This document shows, one piece after another, positions 35,602 through 47,131 of a stretch of 64,000 nucleotides of DNA. The DNA comes from an uncultured Prochlorococcus sp. (GTDB taxonomy: Bacteria; Cyanobacteriota; Cyanobacteriia; PCC-6307; Cyanobiaceae). How positions within the stretch are numbered: the first letter of the stretch is position 1; every line of letters begins with the position of its first letter. The position numbers and the translations under genes were made by a program. The stretch covers positions 1-64,000 of the forward strand of contig CACARV010000002.1 in the NCBI GenBank assembly GCA_902535025.1, in the 5' to 3' direction. Under the pieces are notes generated by a model, which was given only the letters and a program-made list of their open reading frames with translations, was not told the origin of the DNA and did not search any database.

Positions 35602-36495
35602 ATGAATAAAGAACATTTATTACCAATTGAGAAATCGAGATTAGGAGTGATTGGTGGAAGTGGATTTTATTCAATGGATCAAATAGAGTACTTAAGAGAA
35701 CTAGAAATCAATACACCCTATGGTAAACCTTCTGATTCAATAAAAGTATATAATCTTGGAAACCTAGAGATAGCATTCATTCCTAGACATGGCAGGACAC
35801 ATAGTTTAAATCCTTCTGAAATCCCTTACAAAGCTAATATTTGGGCTCTAAGGTCAATAGGAGTAAGATGGATTATTGCTCCATCAGCAGTTGGTTCATT
35901 ACAAGAACAGATAAGGCCACTTGATATAGTGGTTCCAGATCAATTTATAGACCGGACAAAAAATAGACCTGCAACCTTCTTTAACGGGGGAGCTGTCGCT
36001 CACGTAACCATGGGAGATCCTTTTTGCACAAATTTATCACGTATATTAAGTGAAATCGGAGAAAAAAATATTCCTGGCGGTAGACAATTACATAGAGGGG
36101 GTACTTATCTGGCAATGGAAGGTCCAGCTTTCTCAACTAGAGCAGAATCTAATTTATATAGAAGTTGGGGATGTTCAATAATAGGAATGACGAACCACAC
36201 AGAAGCAAGATTAGCCAAAGAAGCTGAAATAGCTTACTCCTCCTTATCTATGGTTACTGATTATGATTGCTGGCATCAAACACATCAAGAAGTTTCTGTA
36301 GAGATGGTTTTGGATAATCTTAGATCAAATACTGAAGTGGCTAATAAAATAATATTTGAAGTAGCTAAATTAATTGAAAAAGAAAGACCAAAAAGTAAGT
36401 CTCATTTTTCATTAAAAGATGGATTGATAACTCCAAAAGAAAATATCCCAAATTCCACAAAAGAGAAACTAAGTATATTTACTGATCCTTATTAG
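35602..36495 (+). CDS. mtnP: S-methyl-5'-thioadenosine phosphorylase
   Basis: LGVIGGSGFYSMDQIEYL, FIPRHGRTHSLNPSEIPYKANIWALRSIGV, MEGPAFSTRAESNLYRSWGCSIIGMTNHTEARLAKEAEI. Confidence 0.95.
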   Translation: MNKEHLLPIEKSRLGVIGGSGFYSMDQIEYLRELEINTPYGKPSDSIKVYNLGNLEIAFIPRHGRTHSLNPSEIPYKANIWALRSIGVRWIIAPSAVGSLQEQIRPLDIVVPDQFIDRTKNRPATFFNGGAVAHVTMGDPFCTNLSRILSEIGEKNIPGGRQLHRGGTYLAMEGPAFSTRAESNLYRSWGCSIIGMTNHTEARLAKEAEIAYSSLSMVTDYDCWHQTHQEVSVEMVLDNLRSNTEVANKIIFEVAKLIEKERPKSKSHFSLKDGLITPKENIPNSTKEKLSIFTDPY

Positions 36496-36533
36496 ACTAA
36501 TTAGATATTGAGTGATTCTCAAGTCAAGATTTG

Positions 36534-36731
36534 TTAGCCTCCGGCTCCAACACCTTGGTATGAACCATAGAAGAATATTCCTAAAACGAAGATAACTGCA
36601 ATTCCACCTGCTGTAGCAACAAGCCATAGAGGAAGAGTTCCTTCAGTCCATCTTCTTTCCCATGCAACTGCTGGTCTACCGTCGGGAAGTCTATCTGGAA
36701 TTCTTCCATCAGGTCCTTTTAATTTACTCAT
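36534..36731 (-). CDS. psbJ: Photosystem II reaction center protein J
   Basis: Last gene of psb[58 protein letters not shown]. Confidence 0.95.
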   Translation of the reverse strand: MSKLKGPDGRIPDRLPDGRPAVAWERRWTEGTLPLWLVATAGGIAVIFVLGIFFYGSYQGVGAGG

Positions 36732-36740
36732 AATTTTAAT

Positions 36741-36860
36741 TTAATTGAAAAAGTAACTGGAAAATAAAATTCCCAATACAAAAACAGATAATAAGCCTAA
36801 ATAAAGACTTGTACGATTAAGTTCAACTGGAACTTTGTTAGGATTTTCGTTTACTTGCAT
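36741..36860 (-). CDS. psbL: Photosystem II reaction center protein L
   Basis: [39 protein letters not shown] (39 aa); ORF track start is too far upstream. Confidence 0.96.
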
Positions 36861-36871
36861 GATAGTTAAAT

Positions 36872-37018
36872 TTATCGGGCTACAAATTGCATGGCAGCAA
36901 TAGAACCTAAAAAGAATACTGATGGAATAGCTAAGGCATGAACTGCTAGCCAACGAACAGTAAATATAGGATAAACGCGGACTTCCGCAGCCTGCATTGG
37001 AGCTTGAGAATTAGTCAT
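36872..37018 (-). CDS. psbF: Cytochrome b559 subunit beta
   Basis: [48 protein letters not shown] (48 aa), translated by hand; not in the ORF track. Confidence 0.97.
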
Positions 37019-37020
37019 TT

Positions 37021-37269
37021 TTATTTTGTTCTTAAATCTAGTTGAGATTTAGCTTCAAATCTTTGTGTTACGACAGGCGCTTTAGATTCAGATGATTGGA
37101 AATAACTATCTGGACGAGGAGTCCCGAAAGCATCGTAGGCTAAGCCTGTATATACGAATAAGAAGCCTGCTATAAAAATAGCTGGTAATGTTACTGCATG
37201 AATAATCCAGTACCTAATACTGGTGATTATTTCAAAGAATGGGCGTTCACCCGTAGAACCTGCGGCCAT
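37021..37269 (-). CDS. psbE: Cytochrome b559 subunit alpha
   Basis: [57 protein letters not shown]. Confidence 0.98.
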
Positions 37270-37405
37270 AATCACAAATGTTTACTCTATGATCTTACAG
37301 TGTAAAATCATAAGTTCGCGAAGAAATTAACAGGTTGGTTACAGACAGTTGCTAAATCTGTCAAAAATTAATTTTTTTTTTACTATTAACTGAAGTGATT
37401 CAAAG

Positions 37406-38422
37406 TTAGCTATTCCATTTAAGGATATAACCACGCTCGCCAAGTACAAATCCTTTTTGATTATTTAAAGCTTCCTTATCAAGAAAAACTATTTTAATGT
37501 AGTTTGTTGGCAATTCAGAAGCAATAGGATCTTTATTCCAAGTTTTACCTTGATCTTTACTTACTATTAAAGTTCCATTACCCCCTCCAGCCCATATATC
37601 ACCATTCGGATCCCATCCCAAGTCTAAATAATTGTATCCATTAAGAATTGGTATGATAGGCTTCGACCAATTTTCTAGATCATTAGTATCTTCATTAAAT
37701 CTAATTTCTGCTCCTCTAGAAAGCATCCATAAACTTCCTTCTGGATTAAAACCAATACTTTGAACTCTTTTGCTACTGGCTCTTTGATGAGCTATCCACG
37801 CATCACTTTCCTTTTCCAAAGTTGAAAAGAAATTACCCAGACTACTTACGCTGACATAATCTCCTTTATTAGTCCTTCTTAAATCTCTTACACCCCCAGA
37901 ACCAGATGCGTCTACGACTTTTGCATTCCATGATTCTCCACTATCTGATGTTTCATAAATAGCACCTGCAGTGGTAGCCAATTCTGCAATACCAACATCG
38001 ACAGTCGTTATCAGAAATGGTTGGCCTGGTAATTTGTTGCCTAGAGATAAACGTGTCCAATTCTTTCCCGCATCAAGTGTATGCATAACTAATGAAGGCT
38101 GACCTATTAACCATCCCTCTTCACCTTTAAAATCAATATCTAGGAGGCGAAAGTTCTCTTCACTTGGTAAATCTAAATTTCTTTTCTCCCAAGTTTCTCC
38201 TCCATCATTAGATTCCATAATAAGTCTATTGGAACCTACTAAAAATCCATTTTTATCATCTATAAAATCAACATCTAAAGCATTAGCTTGGTCCTCAAAC
38301 TGAATTGTTTTCCAAGGGCTGCTATCACTCATAGTTACTCCTGTAGATGAACAACTGCTCAATACAAAACAAAGAAGAACGGATAAAAAAAGATTTGGAA
38401 TACTAATAATAATTTTTTTCAT
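37406..38422 (-). CDS. ycf48: Photosystem II assembly factor Ycf48/Hcf136-like
   Basis: Lipoprotein-like signal ([11 protein letters not shown]) and BNR-type repeats ([36 protein letters not shown]). Confidence 0.95.
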   Translation of the reverse strand: MKKIIISIPNLFLSVLLCFVLSSCSSTGVTMSDSSPWKTIQFEDQANALDVDFIDDKNGFLVGSNRLIMESNDGGETWEKRNLDLPSEENFRLLDIDFKGEEGWLIGQPSLVMHTLDAGKNWTRLSLGNKLPGQPFLITTVDVGIAELATTAGAIYETSDSGESWNAKVVDASGSGGVRDLRRTNKGDYVSVSSLGNFFSTLEKESDAWIAHQRASSKRVQSIGFNPEGSLWMLSRGAEIRFNEDTNDLENWSKPIIPILNGYNYLDLGWDPNGDIWAGGGNGTLIVSKDQGKTWNKDPIASELPTNYIKIVFLDKEALNNQKGFVLGERGYILKWNS

Positions 38423-38431
38423 TAGTATATA

Positions 38432-38860
38432 TTAATGCAAAGAGTACAAAGAAAGGAACATAGCAGCAGCAAAAGCAAGCCCTCCAAATATCAATATATT
38501 TTTTTGTCCAGGAGGTAAACTATTAAAACCAAACCCATAAACTAAATTTTCTTCAAAACCACTAGGTTTAGATTTAGGACCTATATCCTTATAAAAATTT
38601 TTACCAGCTCGACAAACAGGGCAAGCAAAAGTATTACCATCCAACTCTGAAAAAGGGGTATTTTTAGGTATATTTAGTTTTTTATTTCCTTCGGACGGAT
38701 CATAAATGTATCCACAACTTCTACATTCAAATCTATTTTGCTCTAGATTAAGAACAGGTTGTTCAATATTTACATCTGAGGGTTTTTCAGAAAGATTTTC
38801 TTTCTCAAGATTTTCAACTATTTTGTTTTCCTCAGAGGCTGGTTGAATGTTTTCACTCAC
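38432..38860 (-). CDS. Rubredoxin with C-terminal membrane anchor
   Basis: FECRSCGYIYDPSEG...NTFACPVCRAGKNFYKDIG plus C-terminal hydrophobic helix. Confidence 0.96.
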   Translation of the reverse strand: MSENIQPASEENKIVENLEKENLSEKPSDVNIEQPVLNLEQNRFECRSCGYIYDPSEGNKKLNIPKNTPFSELDGNTFACPVCRAGKNFYKDIGPKSKPSGFEENLVYGFGFNSLPPGQKNILIFGGLAFAAAMFLSLYSLH

Positions 38861-38937
38861 GGTTTATTATTGTTCTTTAAGAACTTTAAAAGATTTTGCT
38901 TAATTAAGCGAATTTTATTCAAAATTAATTTTTTAAA

Positions 38938-39300
38938 ATGTTTGTATTAACTGGCTATGAATATTTCTTAGGTTTCCTTCTAATAGCTGCTGCTGTTCCA
39001 ATACTAGCTTTAGTTACTAATCTCATAGTTGCCCCTAAAGGCAGAACTGGAGAAAGAAAACTAACTTATGAATCGGGGATGGAGCCTATAGGAGGAGCTT
39101 GGATTCAATTCAATATTCGTTACTACATGTTTGCCTTAGTTTTCGTTATATTTGATGTAGAGACAGTATTCCTTTATCCTTGGGCTGTTGCCTTCAATAG
39201 ATTAGGCTTATTAGCGTTTATTGAGGCATTAATTTTCATTGCAATACTTGTTATCGCTCTGGCATACGCATGGAGAAAAGGTGCCTTAGAATGGAGTTAA
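38938..39300 (+). CDS. ndhC: NAD(P)H-quinone oxidoreductase subunit 3
   Basis: [43 protein letters not shown]. Confidence 0.98.
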   Translation: MFVLTGYEYFLGFLLIAAAVPILALVTNLIVAPKGRTGERKLTYESGMEPIGGAWIQFNIRYYMFALVFVIFDVETVFLYPWAVAFNRLGLLAFIEALIFIAILVIALAYAWRKGALEWS

Positions 39301-39304
39301 AAAA

Positions 39305-40039
39305 TTGAATCCAGAATTATCCCCAAAAGCAATAAGAGAAATCCGAGAAGGGACTTGCAATCCTCTTGGAGCACCCCAAGTTACTACAGATTTAAGCGAA
39401 AACATTATATTGACTAGTTTAGACGACCTTCATAATTGGGCTAGATTAAGCAGCCTTTGGCCTCTCCTATACGGGACAGCTTGTTGTTTTATTGAATTTG
39501 CTGCCTTAATAGGATCTAGGTTTGATTTTGATAGATTTGGATTAGTACCTAGAAGTTCGCCAAGGCAAGCAGATTTATTAATAGTCGCGGGAACAGTAAC
39601 AATGAAAATGGCTCCCGCCTTAGTAAGACTCTACGAACAGATGCCTGAGCCAAAGTATGTTATCGCTATGGGTGCTTGCACAATCACAGGAGGTATGTTT
39701 AGCGCAGATTCTACAACTGCTGTAAGAGGAGTAGATAAGTTAATACCTGTTGATTTATACCTTCCAGGATGTCCACCTAGGCCAGAGGCAATTTTTGATG
39801 CTGTAATAAAATTACGAAAAAAAGTTGGGAATGAAACAATTTTAGAAAGAGCAAAAACAGAGCAAACCCACAGGTACATAACACTAGATCACGAAATGAA
39901 CCTTGTCTTCTCTGAGAATACAGGGGAATACCTTAACAAATCTTCCACAAATATCATTCCTTCCTCCCAAAAAGAAAAAATTGAAGAATTGTCTGATATA
40001 GGCGAAATACCAAAAATTATTAATAGTGAAGAAAAATAA
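39305..40039 (+). CDS. ndhK: NAD(P)H-quinone oxidoreductase subunit K (TTG start)
   Basis: [73 protein letters not shown]. Confidence 0.98.
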   Translation: MNPELSPKAIREIREGTCNPLGAPQVTTDLSENIILTSLDDLHNWARLSSLWPLLYGTACCFIEFAALIGSRFDFDRFGLVPRSSPRQADLLIVAGTVTMKMAPALVRLYEQMPEPKYVIAMGACTITGGMFSADSTTAVRGVDKLIPVDLYLPGCPPRPEAIFDAVIKLRKKVGNETILERAKTEQTHRYITLDHEMNLVFSENTGEYLNKSSTNIIPSSQKEKIEELSDIGEIPKIINSEEK

Positions 40040-40569
40040 TGGATAAAGACACTTTATCTAACTCCCCAGATACTTCGATAGAAAAAGAGGGACCTATAAG
40101 TCAATATTTATCTAAAAATGGAGTTCCAAATCAATCATTAGTTAATGATCAAATAGGAATAGAAAATATATCAATAAAACCTAATAATTTGTATGAGGCG
40201 GTATCAACTTTAAAAAATTACGGTTTTAATTATCTCCAATGTCAAGGTGGTTATGATGAAGGTCCAGGTAAAAATCTTGTAAGTTTTTATCATTTTATAA
40301 CGGTTGATGATTTAGAAAAAATTGAAAAGATTAAAGAAGTTAGATTAAAAGTCTTTTTAAAAAGGGATTCTGATTTATCAATTCCTAGTTTGTATAAAAT
40401 TTTTAGAGGAAGTGATTGGCAAGAAAGAGAAACATATGACATGTATGGAATAAATTTTGTTAATCATCCAAATCCCAAAAGATTATTAATGCCTGAAGAC
40501 TGGAGAGGCTGGCCATTGAGAAAAGACTATATTCAGCCAGACTTCTATGAACTTCAAGATGCTTATTAG
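40039..40569 (+). CDS. ndhJ: NAD(P)H-quinone oxidoreductase subunit J
   Basis: SDWQERETYDMYGINFVNHPNPKRLLMPEDWRGWPLRKDYIQPDFYELQDAY. Confidence 0.98.
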   Translation: MDKDTLSNSPDTSIEKEGPISQYLSKNGVPNQSLVNDQIGIENISIKPNNLYEAVSTLKNYGFNYLQCQGGYDEGPGKNLVSFYHFITVDDLEKIEKIKEVRLKVFLKRDSDLSIPSLYKIFRGSDWQERETYDMYGINFVNHPNPKRLLMPEDWRGWPLRKDYIQPDFYELQDAY

Positions 40570-41951
40570 TTCAACTTCTTTAATTTACGATAAATAAACA
40601 TTACTGCTCTTGCCAATCTTCTAGGATCATGTCTAAGAGTTGGAGTTATTCTTTTTGAATACAATGGAGCCTGTAAAACATAGTAACCCTCAGATAATAA
40701 TTTTTCTTTATTACATCGAACAGGTTCTGCACCTCTGCTTTCGTAATAGTCAACTAATGGAGACTTTTCAAATTGAATCTGAGATAAGATTGCATTAAAA
40801 ATTCGAGTATTAACTCCAAAATTTGATAATTGTTTTTCTATTGATTTGATATGTTGATAGACATCCAATCCATCTGTTTCGCCAGGTTGAGTCATCAAAT
40901 TACTTATGTAAATTTTAGGAACATTACTTTGCAATAAAGCATCTACTATCTCTGGCACCAACAAGTTTGGCAACAAAGAAGTGTAGAGACTCCCTGGACC
41001 AAGGATAATTAAGTCAGCCTCTTTAATAGATTCCAGAGCACTAGGGAGAGCAGAGGGATTTTCTGGCAAGTATCCAATCCTTGAAATTAATTTCCTAGAT
41101 TTGCTGATATTACTTTCTCCAAAAATTCTTTCACCATCCTCTAATTCGGCCCATAACATAACATCAATATTTGTTGCCGGTAAGACTTGACCTTGTACAG
41201 CCAAAACTTTGCTAGAGGCTTGCACTGCTTTTTCTAAGCTACCTGTAATTGTTGTTAAAGCTGACAAAAATAAATTCCCAAAACTATGTCCCTCAAGACC
41301 ACTTCCGCCTGAAAATCTATATTGAAATAATCTTGTTAGGATTGGTTCTTCGTTTGATAATGCAGCCAAACAATTTCTGATGTCTCCTGGAGGTTGTACC
41401 CCTAATTGTTTTCTTAGAATGCCACTACTTCCACCATCATCAGACACAGTTACTATTGCGGTAATATTGCTACTGTAATTTTTTAGGCCTTTCAATAAAG
41501 TAGATAAGCCTGTTCCACCGCCAATTGCAACAATATTTGGGCCTCTATTTAATTTACTCTTGACTCTTAATGCATCAACTAAAAAAGTGTCTTTTTCTGG
41601 AACAAGTGCTTTTTGAATAGAATTAATGCTTCTATTTTGTCCAATACCTATTAAAACAATTCCGAAAACAAAAATTAATGGTCCTAATAATGAAATAGGC
41701 AGTACACTTGTTAAACCTGTCATCAACCAAAAAAATATTTCAATAAGCCAATAAAGTGGCCTTAAATTTGTCCAAATTGCTAATCCTAATAACGTAGTCA
41801 AAAAACCTATAGCTGATGTAATCATCCATCTTTTTATTACTAATCCTGGCAAGAGCCAACTCAAACCTCTCAAAATTTTCTTTAAAAAGCCAAAATTAGA
41901 TTTTTGGGAATAATTATTAAACCCTTTTACTCTTTTTTTACTCTTATTCAT
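40566..41951 (-). CDS. YvcK/CofD-like protein (gluconeogenesis factor family) with N-terminal membrane segments
   Basis: IVAIGGGTGLSTLLKGLKNYSSNITAIVTVSDDGGSSGILRKQLGVQPPGDIRNCLAALSN. Confidence 0.92.
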   Translation of the reverse strand: MNKSKKRVKGFNNYSQKSNFGFLKKILRGLSWLLPGLVIKRWMITSAIGFLTTLLGLAIWTNLRPLYWLIEIFFWLMTGLTSVLPISLLGPLIFVFGIVLIGIGQNRSINSIQKALVPEKDTFLVDALRVKSKLNRGPNIVAIGGGTGLSTLLKGLKNYSSNITAIVTVSDDGGSSGILRKQLGVQPPGDIRNCLAALSNEEPILTRLFQYRFSGGSGLEGHSFGNLFLSALTTITGSLEKAVQASSKVLAVQGQVLPATNIDVMLWAELEDGERIFGESNISKSRKLISRIGYLPENPSALPSALESIKEADLIILGPGSLYTSLLPNLLVPEIVDALLQSNVPKIYISNLMTQPGETDGLDVYQHIKSIEKQLSNFGVNTRIFNAILSQIQFEKSPLVDYYESRGAEPVRCNKEKLLSEGYYVLQAPLYSKRITPTLRHDPRRLARAVMFIYRKLKKLN

Positions 41952-42086
41952 AAATAATTCCTCTTAAATTATTTTCTTCAAAGTAAAAAATACATAAAAA
42001 CATTATAAGTCAAATTCATACATCCTTTTTTTATCGCTAAAAAAAGGCAATATGTAAGTAACTAAAAACTTTTCTTTATTTAGATT

Positions 42087-42872
42087 TTGAAACAATCGAA
42101 GCATGCAGTAGAAACAAAAAACCTCTCTATGAACTGGGGAAAAGTTAACGTGCTTAATCAACTAAACTTTAAACTTAATGTTGGAGAGAAATTAGCTATT
42201 GTGGGACCTTCAGGTTCTGGAAAATCAACTATTTTAAAAATATTGGCGGGGCTAATCCTACCCACCAAGGGAGAATTAAGAATATTTGGTGAGAAACAAA
42301 CATATTTGAGATTAGATCAAAATAATCCTCCCGATGTAAGACTAGTTTTTCAGAACCCAGCTTTGTTAGGTTCTTTAACTATTGAAGAAAATGTAGGTTT
42401 TCTACTTAAAAGGAATAAAAACCTATCAAGAATGTTGAAACATAAAATCATATGCGAATGTTTGGCAGAGGTCGGATTATTTAATGTTGAGAATAAACTT
42501 CCTAATGAATTAAGCGGTGGTATGCAAAAAAGAGTAAGTTTTGCTAGAGCTTTGATAACAGATCAAACCCTTATTAAAAAAACTCAACCTTTATTACTTT
42601 TTGATGAACCTACTGCAGGTCTTGATCCTATTGCTTCATCAAGAATTGAAGATTTAATTAATAAAACAAACGAAAAAGCAAACGGTTCATCTATTGTAGT
42701 TAGTCATGTTATTAGTACTATAGAGAGGACCTCAGATAAAGTTTTAATGCTTTACGGAGGTAAATTCAGATGGGCAGGTTCTATCAGTGAATTTAAAGAG
42801 AGTAATGATCCCTATGTTTCTCAATTTAGAAACGGCAAAATTGATGGTCCAATGCAACCCAAAGACATTTAG
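42087..42872 (+). CDS. ABC transporter ATP-binding protein (Mla/lipid type)
   Basis: IVGPSGSGKSTILKILAGL, LSGGMQKRVSFARAL, LLFDEPTAGLDPIASSRIEDLI. Confidence 0.93.
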   Translation: MKQSKHAVETKNLSMNWGKVNVLNQLNFKLNVGEKLAIVGPSGSGKSTILKILAGLILPTKGELRIFGEKQTYLRLDQNNPPDVRLVFQNPALLGSLTIEENVGFLLKRNKNLSRMLKHKIICECLAEVGLFNVENKLPNELSGGMQKRVSFARALITDQTLIKKTQPLLLFDEPTAGLDPIASSRIEDLINKTNEKANGSSIVVSHVISTIERTSDKVLMLYGGKFRWAGSISEFKESNDPYVSQFRNGKIDGPMQPKDI

Positions 42873-42877
42873 AAATT

Positions 42878-43723
42878 ATGCGTAGAAGCTTACGAGACTC
42901 AATAGTTGGATTTTCCTTATTAGGAGGAATTTTAATATTCACATTTTTTTCTTTTTGGCTAAGAGGGTTAAAATTATCCTCTAAAAATTGGCACCTGTTC
43001 GCTGAATTTAATAATGCGAGCGGCCTATCAAAAAAATCTCCAGTTACCTATAGAGGTATTTTAGTTGGGTCAGTAGAAGATATATTGTTTGCCGGAGATA
43101 AAATTAAAGCAAAAATAGTGTTAAATAACCCTGAGATAATTCTTTCAAGGCCAGCATTTGCAAGGGTAGTAACTAATTCCTTTCTTGGAGGGGATGTGCA
43201 AGTTGCTCTAGAAACTAGTGAAAAAACACTTCCTAAAAATATCGCAAAATCAATATCTAAAGAATGTGACAAAAGATTAATAGTTTGTGAAGGCGATACA
43301 ATTACAGGAAAACAATTATCAAGCCTTTCGAATATAACCAATAAGATTAGTCAAATTCTTAATGAATCAAACCAAGAAAACTTAATAGAGAACATAGTAA
43401 AATCAATGGATCAATTTGATAGAACTCAAGAGAACCTCGATGAATTAATTTATTTATCAAAACAAGAGATACTAAGAGTTGAACCTTTGATAAAAGAAAT
43501 CACTATTGCTGCCAATCATTTAAATAATATTTTATCTACTATCGATGATAGAGAAACGCTTAAAGATTTTAAATTGACAATTAATGCTGCAAGATCTATC
43601 TCCACCAAAATTGATGATATGAGTGATGATTTTGAGAAATTAAAGAAAGACAAGGAGTTAACTAAATCTATAAGGGATTTAACTATTGGACTTTCAAAAT
43701 TCCTTAATGAAATTTATCCATAA
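42878..43723 (+). CDS. MlaD/Ycf22-like substrate-binding protein of ABC transporter
   Basis: N-terminal TM helix then FAEFNNASGLSKKSPVTYRGILVGSVEDILF (MCE domain). Confidence 0.9.
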   Translation: MRRSLRDSIVGFSLLGGILIFTFFSFWLRGLKLSSKNWHLFAEFNNASGLSKKSPVTYRGILVGSVEDILFAGDKIKAKIVLNNPEIILSRPAFARVVTNSFLGGDVQVALETSEKTLPKNIAKSISKECDKRLIVCEGDTITGKQLSSLSNITNKISQILNESNQENLIENIVKSMDQFDRTQENLDELIYLSKQEILRVEPLIKEITIAANHLNNILSTIDDRETLKDFKLTINAARSISTKIDDMSDDFEKLKKDKELTKSIRDLTIGLSKFLNEIYP

Positions 43724-43729
43724 GTAAAA

Positions 43730-45904
43730 TTAGAATTCATTTATGGCATTTAAAGCCATTGCTGCGATTGCTTTATCGGTTGCTTTTGGAAGCTGAACAT
43801 ATTTCCCTTGAGCTGCCTCAGCTAATTCTTTACCAAAGCCACTCGCAATAAATTTTCTTTCTGTATCAATTATTAAGAGTTTTATCCCGAGCATGGGATA
43901 TTTCGCAGCTATATCTAGTACCTCTTGCTTTAAATCAATATTTTCATTATCTTTTTCTTCAGCTTCATTTTGTCCAAGGGATAATCCTAATGGTACATTT
44001 CCTCTCCCATCAGTAATCCCCACAACAATAACTTGACCTATATCTCCTGTAGAAAGAGCATTTTTTGCTACTTTTGCTGATTGTGTTAGTCCATGAGCTA
44101 AAGGCGATCCACCACCACAAGGCATAGTTTCTAGCCTTCTTTTTGCAGCTGTTATTGATCTTGTGGGAGGTAATAATACCTCAGCCTGATTACCTCTGAA
44201 AGGTATAAGAGCCACTTCATCTCTATTCTCATATGCCTCTGTTAAAAGTCTGATAACTGCACCCTTAGCACTTTGCATTCTATTAAGAGCCATAGAGCCA
44301 CTCGCATCAACTAGAAAAATAACTAGGGCTCCCGCCTTTTTTTGGAGAAGCTTTGCTCTAAAATCATTTTCTTCAATAACGATTGATTTATGAGGGTTTC
44401 TTAATCTTCTTGATTTTTGATAAGGAGCAGCAGCTCTAAGAGTTGCATCTACCGCAATTCTCTTTACCTTACCCCTTGGAATAATAGGTTTTACATATCT
44501 TCCTCTGCTGTCACTTAATATCACTGATCTACTTCCGCTATTTCCTGCTTTTGCCTTGGCTGATGAAAAAAGTAATAAATCAGGATCAACCATACATGCC
44601 TCGGGGTCTAATATAAATTCTTCAGGTATTTCGGGAGTAGATTCTTCTTCATCAGAATTATCTTCTTCTCGCTCCTGCTCTTGATTATCATTGTTTTCAT
44701 TAGTCTGAGGATCAGACTCTTCATTATTTGATTGAGGGGGAGGTGGGGGACTCTGATCCTCTGGAGGGGGTGGTTGAATATCATCATCTTCTGGAGGTAT
44801 TTGCATCGCTCGTGGCAGAATAACCAATCTTACAGCTACTTTTAGGTCTTCAGAATTTACATTCTCATCGCCTCGAAGAGCTGCATTCGCCTTTGCTACT
44901 TTTACTGCAAATAATTCTGACCTATGCCCTTCTACTCCACCTCTCAGAGCTTCATTAACTAAATAAGTTATTTGCTCTTTTGTTATCTTGACGTCCTTTA
45001 ACCATTGTCTTGCCAAAATTAATTGAGTGGATAAATTATCAGATTCTTCCAACCATTTTTCTGAAAATTTAATATTATTTTCTGCGTGCGATAAAACAGA
45101 TTTTATAATCTCAACTCTTTGAGCATTATCAATAGATTGATCTGCGGAAAGCACAATTGCAAAACGATCTAAAACATGATCTCTTAAAGCACCTTCTTCA
45201 GGATTATAAGTTGCTATTAAAAGTGACTTACAAGGATGAGAAAGGCTTAAACCATCTCTTTCAATATTATTTTTCTCTCTTCCTATAGCTTCAAGAATTA
45301 AATTTACAATACCATCGTCCAATAAATTTATATCATCTACATAAAGCACCCCTCTATGAGCCTCTGCCAAAATTCCAGGCTGAAAAACTTGTTCCCCCGT
45401 ACTTAATGATGCAGCGACGTCAATTGATCCAACAAGCCTGTCTTCAGTTATGCCAATAGGAACTTGAATAAATGGAGCTTCTCTTACTTTTTTCGGAATT
45501 TCTTCAATTTGATTCAAATAATCACTTCCAATTACCTCCTCTAACAATTTATTAGTACTAATATCCCATTCCTCTGGTTTATCAGGATCTAGGTTCCTAC
45601 CAATAGGTCTTAATGAAGAATTACTATTTCTCATAGTTAGCTTTTCCAGTATTGATTCATTATCTAATACCTCTATAGGAGGGAGTAAAGTATGCAAACC
45701 CCGAGCTAATACTGACTTACCAGTACCTCTTCCTCCAGCGATAATCACTCCTCCTAAACTGGGATCAACTGCTGCCAGAAGCAAAGATAACTTCAATAAA
45801 CTATGACCTGTAATTGCTGCCAAAGGGAAAGCTCTAAAAGAATCCTTTGACTTCGTTAAATCTTTTATTTCTCCTTTTTCTTGTAACTCGGGGTTCAATT
45901 TCAC
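43730..45904 (-). CDS. chlD: Magnesium chelatase subunit D
   Basis: AAA+ module ([20 protein letters not shown]), acidic/proline-rich linker, VWA domain ([23 protein letters not shown]). Confidence 0.97.
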   Translation of the reverse strand: MKLNPELQEKGEIKDLTKSKDSFRAFPLAAITGHSLLKLSLLLAAVDPSLGGVIIAGGRGTGKSVLARGLHTLLPPIEVLDNESILEKLTMRNSNSSLRPIGRNLDPDKPEEWDISTNKLLEEVIGSDYLNQIEEIPKKVREAPFIQVPIGITEDRLVGSIDVAASLSTGEQVFQPGILAEAHRGVLYVDDINLLDDGIVNLILEAIGREKNNIERDGLSLSHPCKSLLIATYNPEEGALRDHVLDRFAIVLSADQSIDNAQRVEIIKSVLSHAENNIKFSEKWLEESDNLSTQLILARQWLKDVKITKEQITYLVNEALRGGVEGHRSELFAVKVAKANAALRGDENVNSEDLKVAVRLVILPRAMQIPPEDDDIQPPPPEDQSPPPPPQSNNEESDPQTNENNDNQEQEREEDNSDEEESTPEIPEEFILDPEACMVDPDLLLFSSAKAKAGNSGSRSVILSDSRGRYVKPIIPRGKVKRIAVDATLRAAAPYQKSRRLRNPHKSIVIEENDFRAKLLQKKAGALVIFLVDASGSMALNRMQSAKGAVIRLLTEAYENRDEVALIPFRGNQAEVLLPPTRSITAAKRRLETMPCGGGSPLAHGLTQSAKVAKNALSTGDIGQVIVVGITDGRGNVPLGLSLGQNEAEEKDNENIDLKQEVLDIAAKYPMLGIKLLIIDTERKFIASGFGKELAEAAQGKYVQLPKATDKAIAAMALNAINEF

Positions 45905-45940
45905 TTTAAAAATGCCTGATATAGAATTTATCCAATAACT

Positions 45941-46516
45941 TTGTTTTTTGTAGTGGAATTATCAAATCTTAATATCAAAAATGGACTATGTATATCCCTC
46001 GGAGCAAATATTGATAGTAAATTCGGAAGTCCTCTTGAGTCACTATTAATTTGCAAACCAAAAATAGAAGAAATAGTAAATGAATGGGGAGATAATTCCA
46101 ACAAACAAAAAGAAGAGAAAAGAAAGTTTAATGCAAACTTTTTTTGGTCTTCAATTTATGAGACATTACCTCATGGAGTTAAGAATGAGCAGCCAAATTA
46201 TTTAAATACTTTATTGCTCATAAAAAGTAATTCTTTTCCTAAACCATCAAATAAAAAGGCGAAATTACTTTTAAAAGAGCTAAAAAAGTTAGAGAGATTT
46301 TTCGGACGAGAAGAGACGCCAAAGGGTAAGAAATGGCTATCAAGATGTCTCGATTTAGATATTCTTTGGTGGGAAGATTTTTATACGGTTGACGAGGATT
46401 TAACATTACCTCACCCTAGATTCATGAATCGGAATTTCGTTATTACACCACTATCTGAGATCTTAAGTAGAAGCCAAAAAATCAAAAAGTTTGATGCCCC
46501 AAAATGGTCTATATAA
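45941..46516 (+). CDS. folK: 2-amino-4-hydroxy-6-hydroxymethyldihydropteridine pyrophosphokinase
   Basis: [14 protein letters not shown]...[31 protein letters not shown]...[17 protein letters not shown]. Confidence 0.92.
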   Translation: MFFVVELSNLNIKNGLCISLGANIDSKFGSPLESLLICKPKIEEIVNEWGDNSNKQKEEKRKFNANFFWSSIYETLPHGVKNEQPNYLNTLLLIKSNSFPKPSNKKAKLLLKELKKLERFFGREETPKGKKWLSRCLDLDILWWEDFYTVDEDLTLPHPRFMNRNFVITPLSEILSRSQKIKKFDAPKWSI

Positions 46517-46567
46517 ATGATTTACAAAACCAAAAAATAACTGTTAGGCTGTCTTTATTTGAAAATT

Positions 46568-47131
46568 ATGGGCAACAAAAACTTTATAAAAAAATCCATT
46601 TTTAAAGAAAAAATATCTGAGTTAAAGTCGAAAAAATTTAGTTTCGAAATAAATAGAATTGAGCTTCCAAATGGACATGAAGGTGAATATGGATACATTA
46701 AACATCCTGGGGCAGCATTAGCCGTACCTATTACAAAAAAAAATAAAGTTATCATTCTTCGGCAATATAGATTTGCTGTTTCAAGATATTTATTAGAATT
46801 TCCAGCAGGTACATTAGAAATAGGTGAAACACCTATTAATTCAATTCAAAGAGAAATACAAGAAGAGACTGGATTCAGTGCAAACAAATGGGATGAACTA
46901 GGAACTCTTGTCCCTGCTCCTGGTTATGCAGATGAAGAAATTTATTTATTTTTAGCTCGTGATTTAAACAAACTCAATTCCGAGGTTAAAGGAGATTTAG
47001 ATGAAGATATAGAAGTATTAATTTTAGATCCCGATGAACTAGATAATCTTATTTCTACTGGGGATGAAATTCTTGACGCAAAAACTGTGACAGCTTGGTT
47101 CAGAGCTAAACAATTTTTAGATAAATTATGA
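46568..47131 (+). CDS. NUDIX hydrolase
   Basis: PAGTLEIGETPINSIQREIQEETGFSANKWDELGTLVPAPGYADE: Nudix box. Confidence 0.93.
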   Translation: MGNKNFIKKSIFKEKISELKSKKFSFEINRIELPNGHEGEYGYIKHPGAALAVPITKKNKVIILRQYRFAVSRYLLEFPAGTLEIGETPINSIQREIQEETGFSANKWDELGTLVPAPGYADEEIYLFLARDLNKLNSEVKGDLDEDIEVLILDPDELDNLISTGDEILDAKTVTAWFRAKQFLDKL

